Assembly: GCF_014635205.1 (NCBI RefSeq)
Contig: NZ_BMCN01000001.1
Span: 62,001-126,000, forward strand
Direction: 5' to 3'
Source of the DNA: Jeotgalicoccus aerolatus
Lineage (GTDB): Bacteria > Bacillota > Bacilli > Staphylococcales > Salinicoccaceae
Length of the DNA: 64,000 nucleotides
The notes beneath the pieces are model-generated. The model did not search any database. It saw nothing but the letters and a program-made list of their open reading frames with translations, and was not told the DNA's origin. Shown piece after piece: positions 33,469 to 42,233 of the stretch. The translations under genes and the position numbers were made by a program. The first letter of the stretch is position 1; every line of letters starts with the position of its first letter.

Positions 33469-34377
33469 ATGAATACTGATATTTTTACAGATCCGATTTT
33501 TATCGCGATCGCAGCAGTCCTTCTTATTATTGCAATCTGGTTTTTAGTGTATTACTTTAAACACCGCAAGGAAGTTAAAGCTGTAGAGGAAACGCATGCG
33601 AAAGAAAGAGCATCTCTGGTTGAAAAATACGAGAGTACGCACGAGGAAGAACGTTTAGAGCACAAGAAAGAAATGTCGACTTTAAATGAGAAGTATCATA
33701 ATGATACGACGCTTCTCGATAATAAGCTTTCCAGTCTGCATCAGTTTACTGTAGATAAAGGCGAATATTTAACAGACCTTGCTTTAATTCAGTTAAAGGA
33801 AAAACTTGTTAAAGAGGAAAAGATCCGTGAAACGGATATGATTATTCTTTCAAATATTTATTTACCATCAAGAAATTATACAAATACGCGTAAAATAGAC
33901 CATTTAGTATTAACACGTACTGGTATTTACTTAATTGATTCTAAATACTGGAGTGGACATATTTTACACGGTGTAAATGAAAATCAATTTGAAGAAGTGC
34001 CTTATATCGAATCATTCTTTGATCTTCTTGAACTGAACAAACAGCACGAACAGACATTGATTTTTGAAAAAGCAGATGCTGAAAATGTCTCTGTGAACCA
34101 TTACAATGGTGTGATTGATGAAACGAAAGTTACTGCTGAAAAACTTAAGAATAAATTTAAATTACAGTATGATATCGTACCGATTATTTACTTTAACCCG
34201 AAAGATAATGGTAATTATTCAATTACTAATTATTCTGAAGATCCATCAATCCGAGTGATTGTCGGCCAGGAAGATTTAGAAGCATTCTTCCTGAAATATG
34301 TATTCCACGGCAGATTCCAGTACACAGTCAAAGACCTGGATGAAATTGCGAATGCATTAATCGATCAGAGTCTGTAA
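33469..34377 (+). CDS. Membrane-anchored NERD-domain protein
   Basis: The 302-residue protein has an N-terminal membrane helix (about 10-29), a charged coiled coil (about 35-90; KEVKAVEETHAKERASLVEK type) and a nuclease-related NERD domain (about 115-225). The NERD core KIDHLVLTRTGIYLIDSKYWSG keeps the Asp and the D-S-K of the restriction-endonuclease-like site. A further 75 residues are family-specific. NERD proteins are predicted DNA-processing nucleases. This architecture is common in Staphylococcus next to metK, but its role is unknown. The gene is 29 nt after metK and may be cotranscribed. The ribosome site is AAGAGAGG. Confidence 0.8.
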   Translation: MNTDIFTDPIFIAIAAVLLIIAIWFLVYYFKHRKEVKAVEETHAKERASLVEKYESTHEEERLEHKKEMSTLNEKYHNDTTLLDNKLSSLHQFTVDKGEYLTDLALIQLKEKLVKEEKIRETDMIILSNIYLPSRNYTNTRKIDHLVLTRTGIYLIDSKYWSGHILHGVNENQFEEVPYIESFFDLLELNKQHEQTLIFEKADAENVSVNHYNGVIDETKVTAEKLKNKFKLQYDIVPIIYFNPKDNGNYSITNYSEDPSIRVIVGQEDLEAFFLKYVFHGRFQYTVKDLDEIANALIDQSL

Positions 34378-34402
34378 CTCTTAAATTTTGTAAAATAAAA
34401 TT

Positions 34403-34440
34403 AATCGTCCTATAATTATTTATAGGACGATTTTTTATTA
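34403..34440 (+). terminator. Terminator of the metK-NERD unit
   Basis: AATCGTCCTATAA with TTATAGGACGATT forms the stem, followed by six T. The following dehydrogenase gene starts right after it, so its promoter is not obvious. Confidence 0.88.
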
Positions 34441-34454
34441 TGGAGGGAATTTTA

Positions 34455-35834
34455 ATGGCAGAAGAACTGATTGTAACTAATCCGGCAACAGGTGAAGAAG
34501 CAGGCCGCGTCGACAAAGATACGAAGGATTCGATTGAGAAGAAAATCCGCATTGCCCACGAAAAATTCCAGGACTTTAGAAAAATGAGTGCAGCAGACCG
34601 TTCGGACTTACTATTTAAATGGGCGGAAAAAATTGATGAAAATAAGCAGGAGATTGCAGAACTGGTCACACTGGAAGGCGGTAAACCGCTGGCGGAAGCA
34701 CTGGGAGAAGTTGACTATGCCAACAGTTATATTAAATATTATGCTGAAGAGGCAAAAAGAATATACGGACGCACAGTACCGGCAAACGGTGATGACACGA
34801 GAATTGTTGTCACAAGACACCCCATTGGTGTCGTCGCAGCGATTACACCGTGGAACTTCCCGGTAGCGATGATGGCACGTAAAGCAGCGCCTGCAGTAGC
34901 AGCTGGAAATACGTTTATCGTTAAGCCGGCCAGTGCAACACCGATGTCGGCGATGAAATTTATCGATTTGGCTGTCGAAGCCGGTTTTGATCAAGGCGTG
35001 ATTCAATACGTTAACGCTTCCGGCCGGGATGCCGGTGAAATATTTACAAGTTCAGATAAAATAATGAAGCTGACTTTTACCGGTTCAACTGAAGTCGGTA
35101 AGCAATTAATGAGTGATGCAACAAGTACTGTTAAAAACGTTACGATGGAACTCGGCGGCCATGCACCGCTAATCGTTCATAGCGATGCGGATATAGAAAA
35201 AGCAGTTGATGGGGCGATTGCATCTAAATTTAGAAATGCAGGTCAGACTTGTGTCTGTGCCAACAGGTTTTACGTCCATGAAGATGTACTGGATGAATTC
35301 ACCGAAAAATTTACTGAAAAAGTCAAAGCGCTTAAAGTCGGAAACGGTATGGATGACGATGTTAAAATTGGACCGTTAATCGATGAAGACGGTTATAACA
35401 AAGTGATGAAACACATTGGAGATGCGGTTGAAAAAGGCGGTCAGGTGACGACTGGCGGCAGCGGCAATCATTCAGGCGGCTATTTTGTTGAACCGACTGT
35501 GATTACTAACGTGACGGATGACATGATCTGCATGTCTGAAGAAACATTTGGACCTTTGGCGCCGATTCAGAGTTACTCTAATTTAGAAGAAGTAATCAAA
35601 AAAGCGAATGGCACTGAATACGGACTTGCAGCGTATTACTTTACTGAAAACTACAAGACGGGTATCCGTTTAACAGACGAATTGGATTTCGGTGTACTCG
35701 GCTGGAATAACGGTGCACCAAGTGCTGCTAATATTCCATTTGGCGGCATGAAAGAAAGCGGTGTCGGCAGAGAAGGTGCGCCGGAAGGACTGGAGCCTTA
35801 TACAGAAACGAAAGTCACATCTATAAAATTATAA
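34455..35834 (+). CDS. Succinate-semialdehyde dehydrogenase-like aldehyde dehydrogenase
   Basis: The 459-residue NAD(P)-dependent aldehyde dehydrogenase is closest in motif content to GabD. It has ITPWNFPVAMMARKAAPAVAAG (cofactor region), FTGSTEVGKQLM, MELGGHAPLIV with the catalytic Glu, and NAGQTCVCANRFYV with the nucleophile Cys (about 255-270). The first in-frame ATG, at 34440, overlaps the ribosome site GGAGGG; the ATG at 34455 is the start. No gabT is adjacent, so the substrate may be another short semialdehyde. It is monocistronic. Confidence 0.9.
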   Translation: MAEELIVTNPATGEEAGRVDKDTKDSIEKKIRIAHEKFQDFRKMSAADRSDLLFKWAEKIDENKQEIAELVTLEGGKPLAEALGEVDYANSYIKYYAEEAKRIYGRTVPANGDDTRIVVTRHPIGVVAAITPWNFPVAMMARKAAPAVAAGNTFIVKPASATPMSAMKFIDLAVEAGFDQGVIQYVNASGRDAGEIFTSSDKIMKLTFTGSTEVGKQLMSDATSTVKNVTMELGGHAPLIVHSDADIEKAVDGAIASKFRNAGQTCVCANRFYVHEDVLDEFTEKFTEKVKALKVGNGMDDDVKIGPLIDEDGYNKVMKHIGDAVEKGGQVTTGGSGNHSGGYFVEPTVITNVTDDMICMSEETFGPLAPIQSYSNLEEVIKKANGTEYGLAAYYFTENYKTGIRLTDELDFGVLGWNNGAPSAANIPFGGMKESGVGREGAPEGLEPYTETKVTSIKL

Positions 35835-35894
35835 TTTTAAAAGCGTCAAATACAAAAGATTATTGAACGTAATAAATTTTATACAAGACAAAGA

Positions 35895-35941
35895 AATCCG
35901 TATGTTAGATTCCTATAGGAAGCTGACATACGGATTATTTA
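35895..35941. terminator. Terminator after the aldehyde dehydrogenase
   Basis: AATCCGTATGTTAG pairs with CTGACATACGGATT (one G-U), with an inner palindrome TTCCTATAGGAA, followed by ATTTATA. It shares the outer arms of the ytkD/pckA terminator. Confidence 0.8.
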
Positions 35942-35973
35942 TATTGGTAATATTTATGCCTCAGCTGTTATGT

Positions 35974-36186
35974 TTATTTCTCTTTAACGTGATTACTCTT
36001 TTCTGCTGCTTCTGCATCTTTTTTAACATTTGAGCGGACAGCTAAAGATAAAAATGCGACGACTGCAGGCATGAACAGCGAATTTAATACATTGACCTGG
36101 TCCAGGAAAAAGTACTGTACGGTAAGTAATATCGCCAGAACAATAATGTACATAACAATAAAGCGGATTAATTTTTCTTTATTCAT
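35974..36186 (-). CDS. Small two-helix membrane protein
   Basis: The 70-residue protein has two membrane helices (about 7-27 and 34-52) followed by a charged C-terminal tail with Lys/Glu (VKKDAEAAEKSNHVKEK). The start chosen is the ATG behind AAAAGGAG (36191-36198); the longer frame upstream lacks a ribosome site. I do not recognise the family, though such proteins of about 70 residues are common near metabolic genes in Staphylococcaceae. Function unknown. Confidence 0.65.
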   Translation of the reverse strand: MNKEKLIRFIVMYIIVLAILLTVQYFFLDQVNVLNSLFMPAVVAFLSLAVRSNVKKDAEAAEKSNHVKEK

Positions 36187-36292
36187 AAGCGCTCCTTTTG
36201 TAAGCGTATTCTTACTTAACAGTTTGGCAGTAAAACTAAACAATATCAATAAAAACTTTCTTCTCAAAAAAATATAAATATACGTTGATGAA

Positions 36293-36790
36293 GTGATGGG
36301 GATATTATCAAACTTAACGATGGATGCTTCTTTAGAAACACCGGGCGGAGCCGTTACTATTACAGAGGAAATTCTGTCCTATGTCAATCCGGACAAAACA
36401 ATGCTGATGCTTCTTTTACTTCTGTCACTTCTGAATGTGTTAATCATTCTGTTTATCATCATTCTCGTTAACAGATGGCTTGCCAACTTGAGAAAAGGCA
36501 ACATTTTAACTGTACAGAACAGCAAATATATTGAGTATATCGGTTACAGCTTTGTCGCTTTTGCACTGATGGAAATGCTGATGTCTATTGCGGTGTCGCT
36601 GCTTATAAAAAGTTCAATCGCAATATCGGAATTACCGGCGGATTTCCGCGAATTCTTTGATATAGAAAACATAGGAATTACTTTCGATATCAATCTTATA
36701 CCAGTATTCACAGGGATTTTAATCTGGATGATTGCTAAATCTTTAAAATATGGTTCGTATCTGCAAGATGAATACGATCAGACAGTATAG
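36293..36790 (+). CDS. DUF2975 family membrane protein
   Basis: A 165-residue membrane protein with about four helices, organised as TM1 (about 35-58), a cytoplasmic loop with RWLANLRKGNILTVQNSKYIEYIGYS (the DUF2975 signature G-x-x-F/L-T-x-x-N), two further helices, and C-terminal IWMIAKSLKYGSYLQDEYDQTV, the family end. DUF2975 proteins typically precede a tiny YozG-like Cro/CI regulator, as here, and form a two-gene module in which the membrane protein probably acts on the regulator. Function is unproven. Confidence 0.85.
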   Translation: MMGILSNLTMDASLETPGGAVTITEEILSYVNPDKTMLMLLLLLSLLNVLIILFIIILVNRWLANLRKGNILTVQNSKYIEYIGYSFVAFALMEMLMSIAVSLLIKSSIAISELPADFREFFDIENIGITFDINLIPVFTGILIWMIAKSLKYGSYLQDEYDQTV

Positions 36791-36804
36791 GCGGGGTGAG
36801 ACAG

Positions 36805-37020
36805 ATGATTGTTGTGAGACTGGACAGAGTACTTGCAGACCGCAAGATGGCACTTGGTGAACTGGCAGAAATCGTAGGGATTTCAAATGTCAACTTATCA
36901 AATTTAAAAACCGGCAAAGTTAAGGCGGTGCGATTTTCGACCCTTGACGCTATTTGCAAGGCGCTGAATTGCCAGCCGGCTGATATTTTGGAATATCAGG
37001 ATGATGAAGAAATGAATTAG
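36805..37020 (+). CDS. YozG-family small Cro/CI-type regulator
   Basis: The 71-residue helix-turn-helix protein of the YozG/HTH_26 type shows MIVVRLDRVLADRKMALGELAEIVGISNVNLSNLKTGKVKAVRFSTLDAICKALNCQPADILEY, the family pattern (written in parts, the helix-turn-helix being LGELAEIVGISNVNLSNLK). The ATG at 36805 lies behind GGGGTGAG and gives the usual start; an in-frame GTG at 36796 lies within that site. It follows the DUF2975 gene by 14 nt. It probably represses its own operon. Confidence 0.88.
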   Translation: MIVVRLDRVLADRKMALGELAEIVGISNVNLSNLKTGKVKAVRFSTLDAICKALNCQPADILEYQDDEEMN

Positions 37021-37093
37021 ATGACGGACTTTGGTTTCCTGTGATACGTTTAATAGTAAGATGACTTCAAAGAGAAATAAGGAGCAGGATATA

Positions 37094-37942
37094 ATGAACG
37101 GTACAGGACTTGTTTTAGAAGGCGGCGGTATGCGCGGTATATACACTGCGGGCGTGCTGGAATATTTTCAAAAAGAAGGGATACACTTTCCGTATGTCAT
37201 TGGCGTATCCGCCGGTGCCTGCATGGCTGCATCGTACTTATCAGAACAGCCGGGCAGAAATAAAAAGGTGAATATCGATTTTGTAAATGATAAACGGTAT
37301 TTATCGTATATGAATTTAATTAGAAAAGGCGAATTGTTCGGCATGGACTTTATATTTGATGAGATTCCGAATAAAATTGTGCCTCTGGATATTGGGAAAA
37401 TTATTTCTGGACCTGAGGAGTTTGTTATCGTCACGACGAAATGTGATACGGGAGAACCGATGTACTTTTATAAAGAAGATTACGATGAAAAAACGCTCGG
37501 CACCTTGCTGAGAGCATCGAGCTCCATTCCGTTTTTCGCTGAAGCAGTTGAACATAACGGTATTCATATGCTGGACGGCGGCATTGTCGACCCGCTGCCG
37601 ATTGTAAAGGCGGAAAGTGACGGACTCACTAAAAATGTAGTCGTCCTGACTAAACCGAGAGGCTATTATAAAAAGCCGAGCAAAATATCCAACATTGTAA
37701 ATTATAAAAAGTATCCAAAAGTCGACGAACGGATGAAAATCAGATATAAACATTACAATGACCGGCTTGATTATATTTTTGAACAGGAAGAAAAGGGTAA
37801 TATCATTGTGATTGCACCTAGCGCTGATGCGGGTGTCGGACGGACAACGCGCAACCGTGACAAGCTGGAACAGTTATATGAACTCGGCATCTCAGATGCA
37901 AAAGAGAAATGCCAGGCGATCAAATCGTTTATAAATGAATAA
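37094..37942 (+). CDS. Patatin-like phospholipase
   Basis: The 282-residue patatin/RssA-like lipid acyl hydrolase has the oxyanion box GGGMRG (10-15), the nucleophile Ser39 in GVSAG and the catalytic Asp in LDGGIVDP (about residue 165), a complete Ser-Asp dyad. Such proteins, e.g. YjjU/YchK types, hydrolyse phospholipid or other esters inside the cell. The start is the ATG 9 nt after AAGGAG (37080-37085); an in-frame ATG at 37031 has no ribosome site. It is monocistronic. The natural substrate is unknown. Confidence 0.88.
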   Translation: MNGTGLVLEGGGMRGIYTAGVLEYFQKEGIHFPYVIGVSAGACMAASYLSEQPGRNKKVNIDFVNDKRYLSYMNLIRKGELFGMDFIFDEIPNKIVPLDIGKIISGPEEFVIVTTKCDTGEPMYFYKEDYDEKTLGTLLRASSSIPFFAEAVEHNGIHMLDGGIVDPLPIVKAESDGLTKNVVVLTKPRGYYKKPSKISNIVNYKKYPKVDERMKIRYKHYNDRLDYIFEQEEKGNIIVIAPSADAGVGRTTRNRDKLEQLYELGISDAKEKCQAIKSFINE

Positions 37943-38007
37943 GAATGATAAGCTTTAGCTGATGCTGAAGCTTATTTTTTATATAATAGACATTGGAGGT
38001 GTTGTGG

Positions 38008-38748
38008 GTGACGGAAGAAAAACTTCACATTGATGATCATGAAGAGCAGATTAAAGATGTTGTTATGCTCGCAGCACGCATTCTGCTGGAAGCAGGTGCT
38101 GAAGGGACGCGGACTGAAGAAACGATGAATTACATAGCGTCTCATTATGGTTTTGTTAAAAATAACAGTTTTGTCACGAATACGGTCATTAACTTTATTT
38201 TGCACGACCAGTCTTATCCAAGAATTTACAGAATAAAAGAACGGAATACCAATTTAATTAAAATTTCCAAAGTCAATACTGTATCAAGAAAATTAGTTAG
38301 AGATGAATTGACACTTGATGAAGCTTACAAAAGACTTGAGGAAATCTATGTTAAAACAATCGCTGGTGCACTTATCGGACTCAGCTTTTTGTATTTACAG
38401 GACGGTATTAAAATTGATATTTTAACTGTGCTGTTTGCCGGCGGAATTGGTATTTTAGTCACCGAAATGATAAAAAAACGTATGCGCACTCAATTTATAC
38501 CGGAGTTCTTTGGAGGATTGAGTATTGTCCTGGCTGTCGTTGCCGGACATTATTTTATTCCCGGAGGGAACTTATCGGTAATGCTGATTTCATCGGTGAT
38601 GCCAATCGTTCCAGGTGTGCTGATTACCAATGCGATCCAGGATCTGTTCGGCGGTCATATGATGATGTTCACGACTAAATCATCAGAAGCACTCGTCACA
38701 TCTTTTGCTATCGGTGCCGGTGTTTCTGCAGTTTTAATATTCGCTTAA
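38008..38748 (+). CDS. Threonine/serine exporter ThrE, N-terminal half protein
   Basis: A 246-residue DUF1212/ThrE_1 family membrane protein. A cytosolic N-terminal domain (about 1-110; EAGAEGTRTEETMNYIA) precedes five helices (about 115-245). It pairs with the next gene, 9 nt away, which is the ThrE_2 half; in other bacteria the two are one protein that exports Thr/Ser. The start is GTG at 38008, 7 nt after GGAGGT (37995-38000); a TTG two codons earlier is also possible. The gene is part of a two-gene operon. Confidence 0.85.
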   Translation: MTEEKLHIDDHEEQIKDVVMLAARILLEAGAEGTRTEETMNYIASHYGFVKNNSFVTNTVINFILHDQSYPRIYRIKERNTNLIKISKVNTVSRKLVRDELTLDEAYKRLEEIYVKTIAGALIGLSFLYLQDGIKIDILTVLFAGGIGILVTEMIKKRMRTQFIPEFFGGLSIVLAVVAGHYFIPGGNLSVMLISSVMPIVPGVLITNAIQDLFGGHMMMFTTKSSEALVTSFAIGAGVSAVLIFA

Positions 38749-38757
38749 GAAGGAGAA

Positions 38758-39216
38758 ATGATGGAATGGTTATTAAACTTACTATTTAGCTTTACCGCAT
38801 CATTCTTTTTTGCTGTCGTATTCGATGCGCCTAAAAAATTATTTCTCCCGGCGGGTATTGTCGGTGCGCTCGGCTGGATGATGGGGCAGACAGCGGGAAT
38901 GCTGTTCGATTTGCCGCTGGTTATGGTAAACTTTATCGGTGCGTTTACACTGGGGATAATGAGCCATGTCATGGCCAGGGTGTATAAAGAACCGTCGACT
39001 ATTTTCTTAATACCGGGAATTATTCCGTTTGTACCCGGCGGGCTGGCGTACGATGCGACCAGCAGCATTATATTATCGGATTATACCGGTGCGGTAAATA
39101 TTATCATGGAAGTCATTATCAGTGCCGGTTCGATCGCAGCAGGGATATTATTTGCAGAACAATTCGCCCTGCTGTTTATTAAAAAAAGACGTGTATTTTT
39201 CATGAAAAAAAGATAA
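38758..39216 (+). CDS. Threonine/serine exporter ThrE, C-terminal half protein
   Basis: A 152-residue ThrE_2 (DUF3815) membrane protein with five predicted helices, and the family core IFLIPGIIPFVPGGLAYDATSSIIL (Pro/Gly-rich half-helix region, about 82-106). It is the partner of the upstream ThrE_1 protein; both are needed for amino acid export in homologous systems. The ribosome site AAGGAGAAATG sits directly in the 9-nt gap. The end is basic (KKRRVFFMKKR), as expected for the cytosolic side. Confidence 0.88.
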   Translation: MMEWLLNLLFSFTASFFFAVVFDAPKKLFLPAGIVGALGWMMGQTAGMLFDLPLVMVNFIGAFTLGIMSHVMARVYKEPSTIFLIPGIIPFVPGGLAYDATSSIILSDYTGAVNIIMEVIISAGSIAAGILFAEQFALLFIKKRRVFFMKKR

Positions 39217-39231
39217 CTGAGGAGCTTAATT

Positions 39232-39807
39232 ATGGAAATTAGAAATTATCAGGCAAGTGACGAAAGAGGCTGGGTGAGATGCCGGGTTTTATCGTTTTTA
39301 GATACGGCGTACTACGACGATGTTCATAGAGAGAAAGAAAAGTTTGAGAATCCATCGATCGAACTTGTCGCAGAAAAGGGTAATCAGATCGTTGGACTGA
39401 TCGACATTGAATATGACACAGAAGATGAAAAAGTATGTTCAGAAGAGGGCACAGGCGGCATGATTTGGCATTTAGCTGTCCATCCTGATTATCAGAATGA
39501 GGGTATCGGCAGCCAGCTGATGGAACGCGCTTCTGAAGAAGCGATTAAATTGAATCTGGAATTTTTAGAAGCATGGACGCGCGATGCCGGCAATTCGGCA
39601 GCATGGTTTGAAAAGAACGCTTATAGACAAGTGGATGAGTACTATCATCTGTACTTATCAGATCAGGATATGGCGCATACAGTACAGCCGGGGGATGATA
39701 ATCTTCAACCTTTATACATGTTCGCTCAGTATACCGGAGATAATATCGAACAGTTTGAATCGATTGAAAGAAAGTATAAATGCATGTGCTACATTAGAAA
39801 TTTGTAA
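39232..39807 (+). CDS. GNAT-family N-acetyltransferase
   Basis: The 191-residue GNAT fold protein shows motif A as MIWHLAVHPDYQNEGIGSQLMERASEEA (the acetyl-CoA loop Q-N-E-G-I-G corresponds to Q/R-x-x-G-x-G/A) and motif B with LEAWTRDAGNSAAWFEKNAYRQVDEYY. The substrate is unknown; similarity is generic. It follows the ThrE pair by 15 nt with a GAGGAG ribosome site, so it may be cotranscribed with the exporter. Confidence 0.85.
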   Translation: MEIRNYQASDERGWVRCRVLSFLDTAYYDDVHREKEKFENPSIELVAEKGNQIVGLIDIEYDTEDEKVCSEEGTGGMIWHLAVHPDYQNEGIGSQLMERASEEAIKLNLEFLEAWTRDAGNSAAWFEKNAYRQVDEYYHLYLSDQDMAHTVQPGDDNLQPLYMFAQYTGDNIEQFESIERKYKCMCYIRNL

Positions 39808-39872
39808 TTAAATGGATTGTTTAAACTAAGATCTGTGATGGTATTGATAAGTGACCCCAGGAGGTGTCTTTT

Positions 39873-40541
39873 ATGTTTACAATAGCAGAATCACTCATCT
39901 TACTTGGTACCGACGATGAAAAAGGTACATCAGTGTCGTCAGCGAGCCTGGGATACGGTCTCGCCGGTTCTATACTGGCAGAGCTCGCTATGATGGAACG
40001 CCTGAGCCTTGAAGATGATAAAGTAATTATAATCGATGATACATTGACCGAAGTATCGTACTTCAATTCTGTGATTGAAGAAATTAAAGCCGATCATAAA
40101 GCGCGTACAGTGGAATACTGGGTAAACCATTTTGCCAATAATACGAAAGCGGTACATGACCCGGTATACTTATCATTAGTCGATAAAGGCATATTAAAAG
40201 AAGAGGATAAAACGTATTTTTTCTTTTTCAATACAAATGTCTATCCTACGGTGGATGACCGTCCGGAGCAGGCAATCAGAGCGCATGTCAAAGATATTGT
40301 ATTTAACGGTAAAGCGCCTGATCCTGAAATTGCACTCTTATTAAGTATAATAAAAACATGTGATTTAACAGCAGAAGTGTTCGGTAAAAAAGATAAGAAA
40401 GCTGCTGAGAAAAAACTGGATGAGATAATTGAAAATAACGAATACGGCAAAGCGGTCAGCAAGGCGGTTGAAGACATGGAAGCGGCGATATTAACCGCAG
40501 CGACAACCGCGGTCATGACCACAACAGTGATTAATAATTAA
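39873..40541 (+). CDS. GPP34 (Golgi phosphoprotein 3)-like protein
   Basis: The 222-residue mainly helical protein of the GPP34 family begins with FTIAESLILLGTDDEKGT, followed by GYGLAGSILAELAMMERLSLEDDKVIIID, both signature helices of the family (Glu-rich LxxL patterns), and later RPEQAIRAHVKDIVFNGKAPDPEIALLLSIIKTC. Eukaryotic GOLPH3 binds phosphatidylinositol-4-phosphate; bacterial members are of unknown function. The start is the ATG behind AGGAGGTG; an in-frame GTG at 39864 lies in that site. It is monocistronic. Confidence 0.82.
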   Translation: MFTIAESLILLGTDDEKGTSVSSASLGYGLAGSILAELAMMERLSLEDDKVIIIDDTLTEVSYFNSVIEEIKADHKARTVEYWVNHFANNTKAVHDPVYLSLVDKGILKEEDKTYFFFFNTNVYPTVDDRPEQAIRAHVKDIVFNGKAPDPEIALLLSIIKTCDLTAEVFGKKDKKAAEKKLDEIIENNEYGKAVSKAVEDMEAAILTAATTAVMTTTVINN

Positions 40542-40653
40542 AGATTAAGGTAGAGGCGGAGCTTATGCTCTGCCTTTTTCCTGTTTTCATAAAGCCCGGA
40601 CTGATGTATTATTAAAAGATATTGATATTACAAGTGAGAAGGGTGTTTACGAG

Positions 40654-42180
40654 ATGGAATATGGTTTGTTATCACTGCTTCCGCCGCTATTGGCAATTAT
40701 TATTGCCATCATTACTAAACAGACCGTCGTTGCCTTATTTTTAGGTGTATGGTTTGGTGCAACGGTAATGAACGGCTGGAATCCCGTTTCAGGCTTTACA
40801 TATACAGTGAATGAAATTATGGTTCCGTCAATTGCGGACCCGTGGAACGCGTCACTTATTCTGCTGGTTGTATTTACTGGCGGATTCATTAATGTGCTTC
40901 GTTCGACAGGGGCCGGCAAGGCATTTGCAGAATTTGCGACGAAGAAAGTGAATACGCGTCAGAAAGGCCAGAACTTTGTCTGGGCAAGCGCCTTCCTGTT
41001 TTCTTACACAGAACCGGTATTAATACTCGGAACTGTCACGCGGCCGATTACTGACCGCTTAAAGATATCGCGTGTTAAACTCGCATACATCGTCGATTCG
41101 ATGGGGAGCCCGGTTGCTTCGATGTCACCGATTAGTGTGTACGCACCTTTTATTACGGGTCTAATCGCGACCCAGCTGGCAGCGCTCAGTTTATCGGAAA
41201 ATCCATGGTCGCTATTTATACAGATGATTCCGTTCCACTTATACGGAATCTTTGCGATTGTGGGCGTGCTGCTTGTTGTAAATATGAAAATTGATATCGG
41301 TCCGATGTATAAAGCAGAACAGCGTGCCATTGAAACCGGTAAATTATACGGTGAACACGATAAACTGATGATCAACGATACTGCTGATGATGACGCTCAA
41401 GATGCAGACATCTTCAGTTTCCTGATCCCGCTGGCACTGCTATTTGCAGGGATTTTTGGCGTGATATTCTGGACCGGAGATATCGGCACAAACGGACTGG
41501 CAGGGTCATTCTTAAATGCGGATATCATCTTTGCAATTACAACAGGATTTTTCCTCGGTTCAGTCGGAGGAATGCTGTATGCAAAGCTGCGCTACAAACA
41601 GCCGCTGGAAGAGCTCTTGAACGGATATGTAGACGGTGTTATGCAGGTTATGATTGTACCTGTCATTTTAGTTATGGCATGGTCAATAGGAACAGTCGCA
41701 ACTGAAATGGGACTTGGAGAAGTCATTGCGCATTACGCAGGAAGCTACCTGCCTGCATTTTTAGTACCGGTAATTATCTTTTTACTAGGCGGACTGATTG
41801 CCTTTGCGTCAGGAAGCTCATGGGGAGTGTTCTCAATTATGCTTCCGATTGCGATTCCTATGGGGATTGCACTTGATTTAGAACTGGCACTAGTTATCGG
41901 AGCGGCAATCAGCGGCGGGGTATTCGGCGACCATTGTTCACCAATATCAGATACGAGTATTATGTCGTCCACAGGGTCAGCTGCAGACCATATGGAACAT
42001 ATCCGTACGCAGCTGCCGTATGCAATCATTATTGCACTGTCAGCAGGCACGGGATTCCTGATGACCGGATTAACACAAAATTCAATTCTCGGTATTATTA
42101 CGACTGCAGCTGTACTGGTTCTGATACTGCTGTTTGTTAAAAACAGAATGAAAAAGAAATATCCAGCTGCATCCGAGTAA
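40654..42180 (+). CDS. NhaC-family Na+/H+ antiporter
   Basis: A 508-residue membrane protein with about 12 helices of the NhaC family (ion transporter superfamily). Typical stretches are FSYTEPVLILGTVTRPITDRLKISRVKLAYIVDSMGSP (about 109-150), VMAWSIGTVATEMGLGEVI and ASGSSWGVFSIMLPIAIPM then GVFGDHCSPISDTSIMSSTGSAADH (about 410-445). Likely exchanges Na+ for H+ in pH and salt homeostasis; some relatives use malate/lactate, but the D-H-C-S-P-I-S-D block is NhaC-like. Start at ATG behind a GAAGGG site. It ends with a strong terminator. Confidence 0.9.
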   Translation: MEYGLLSLLPPLLAIIIAIITKQTVVALFLGVWFGATVMNGWNPVSGFTYTVNEIMVPSIADPWNASLILLVVFTGGFINVLRSTGAGKAFAEFATKKVNTRQKGQNFVWASAFLFSYTEPVLILGTVTRPITDRLKISRVKLAYIVDSMGSPVASMSPISVYAPFITGLIATQLAALSLSENPWSLFIQMIPFHLYGIFAIVGVLLVVNMKIDIGPMYKAEQRAIETGKLYGEHDKLMINDTADDDAQDADIFSFLIPLALLFAGIFGVIFWTGDIGTNGLAGSFLNADIIFAITTGFFLGSVGGMLYAKLRYKQPLEELLNGYVDGVMQVMIVPVILVMAWSIGTVATEMGLGEVIAHYAGSYLPAFLVPVIIFLLGGLIAFASGSSWGVFSIMLPIAIPMGIALDLELALVIGAAISGGVFGDHCSPISDTSIMSSTGSAADHMEHIRTQLPYAIIIALSAGTGFLMTGLTQNSILGIITTAAVLVLILLFVKNRMKKKYPAASE

Positions 42181-42182
42181 AA

Positions 42183-42228
42183 AAAGCACTGAAATCATTT
42201 AACAATGATTTCAGTGCTTTTTCATGTT
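42183..42228. terminator. Bidirectional terminator after nhaC-like gene
   Basis: A long stem, AAGCACTGAAATCATT with AATGATTTCAGTGCTT (loop TAAC), is followed by TTTT. It also fits the convergent phosphotransferase gene. Confidence 0.9.
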
Positions 42229-42233
42229 TGATT

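Noticed and set aside
37031-37093. N-terminal extension of the patatin protein
   Set aside because: The in-frame ATG has no ribosome site, and the extension lacks similarity to the family; the ATG after AAGGAG is preferred.
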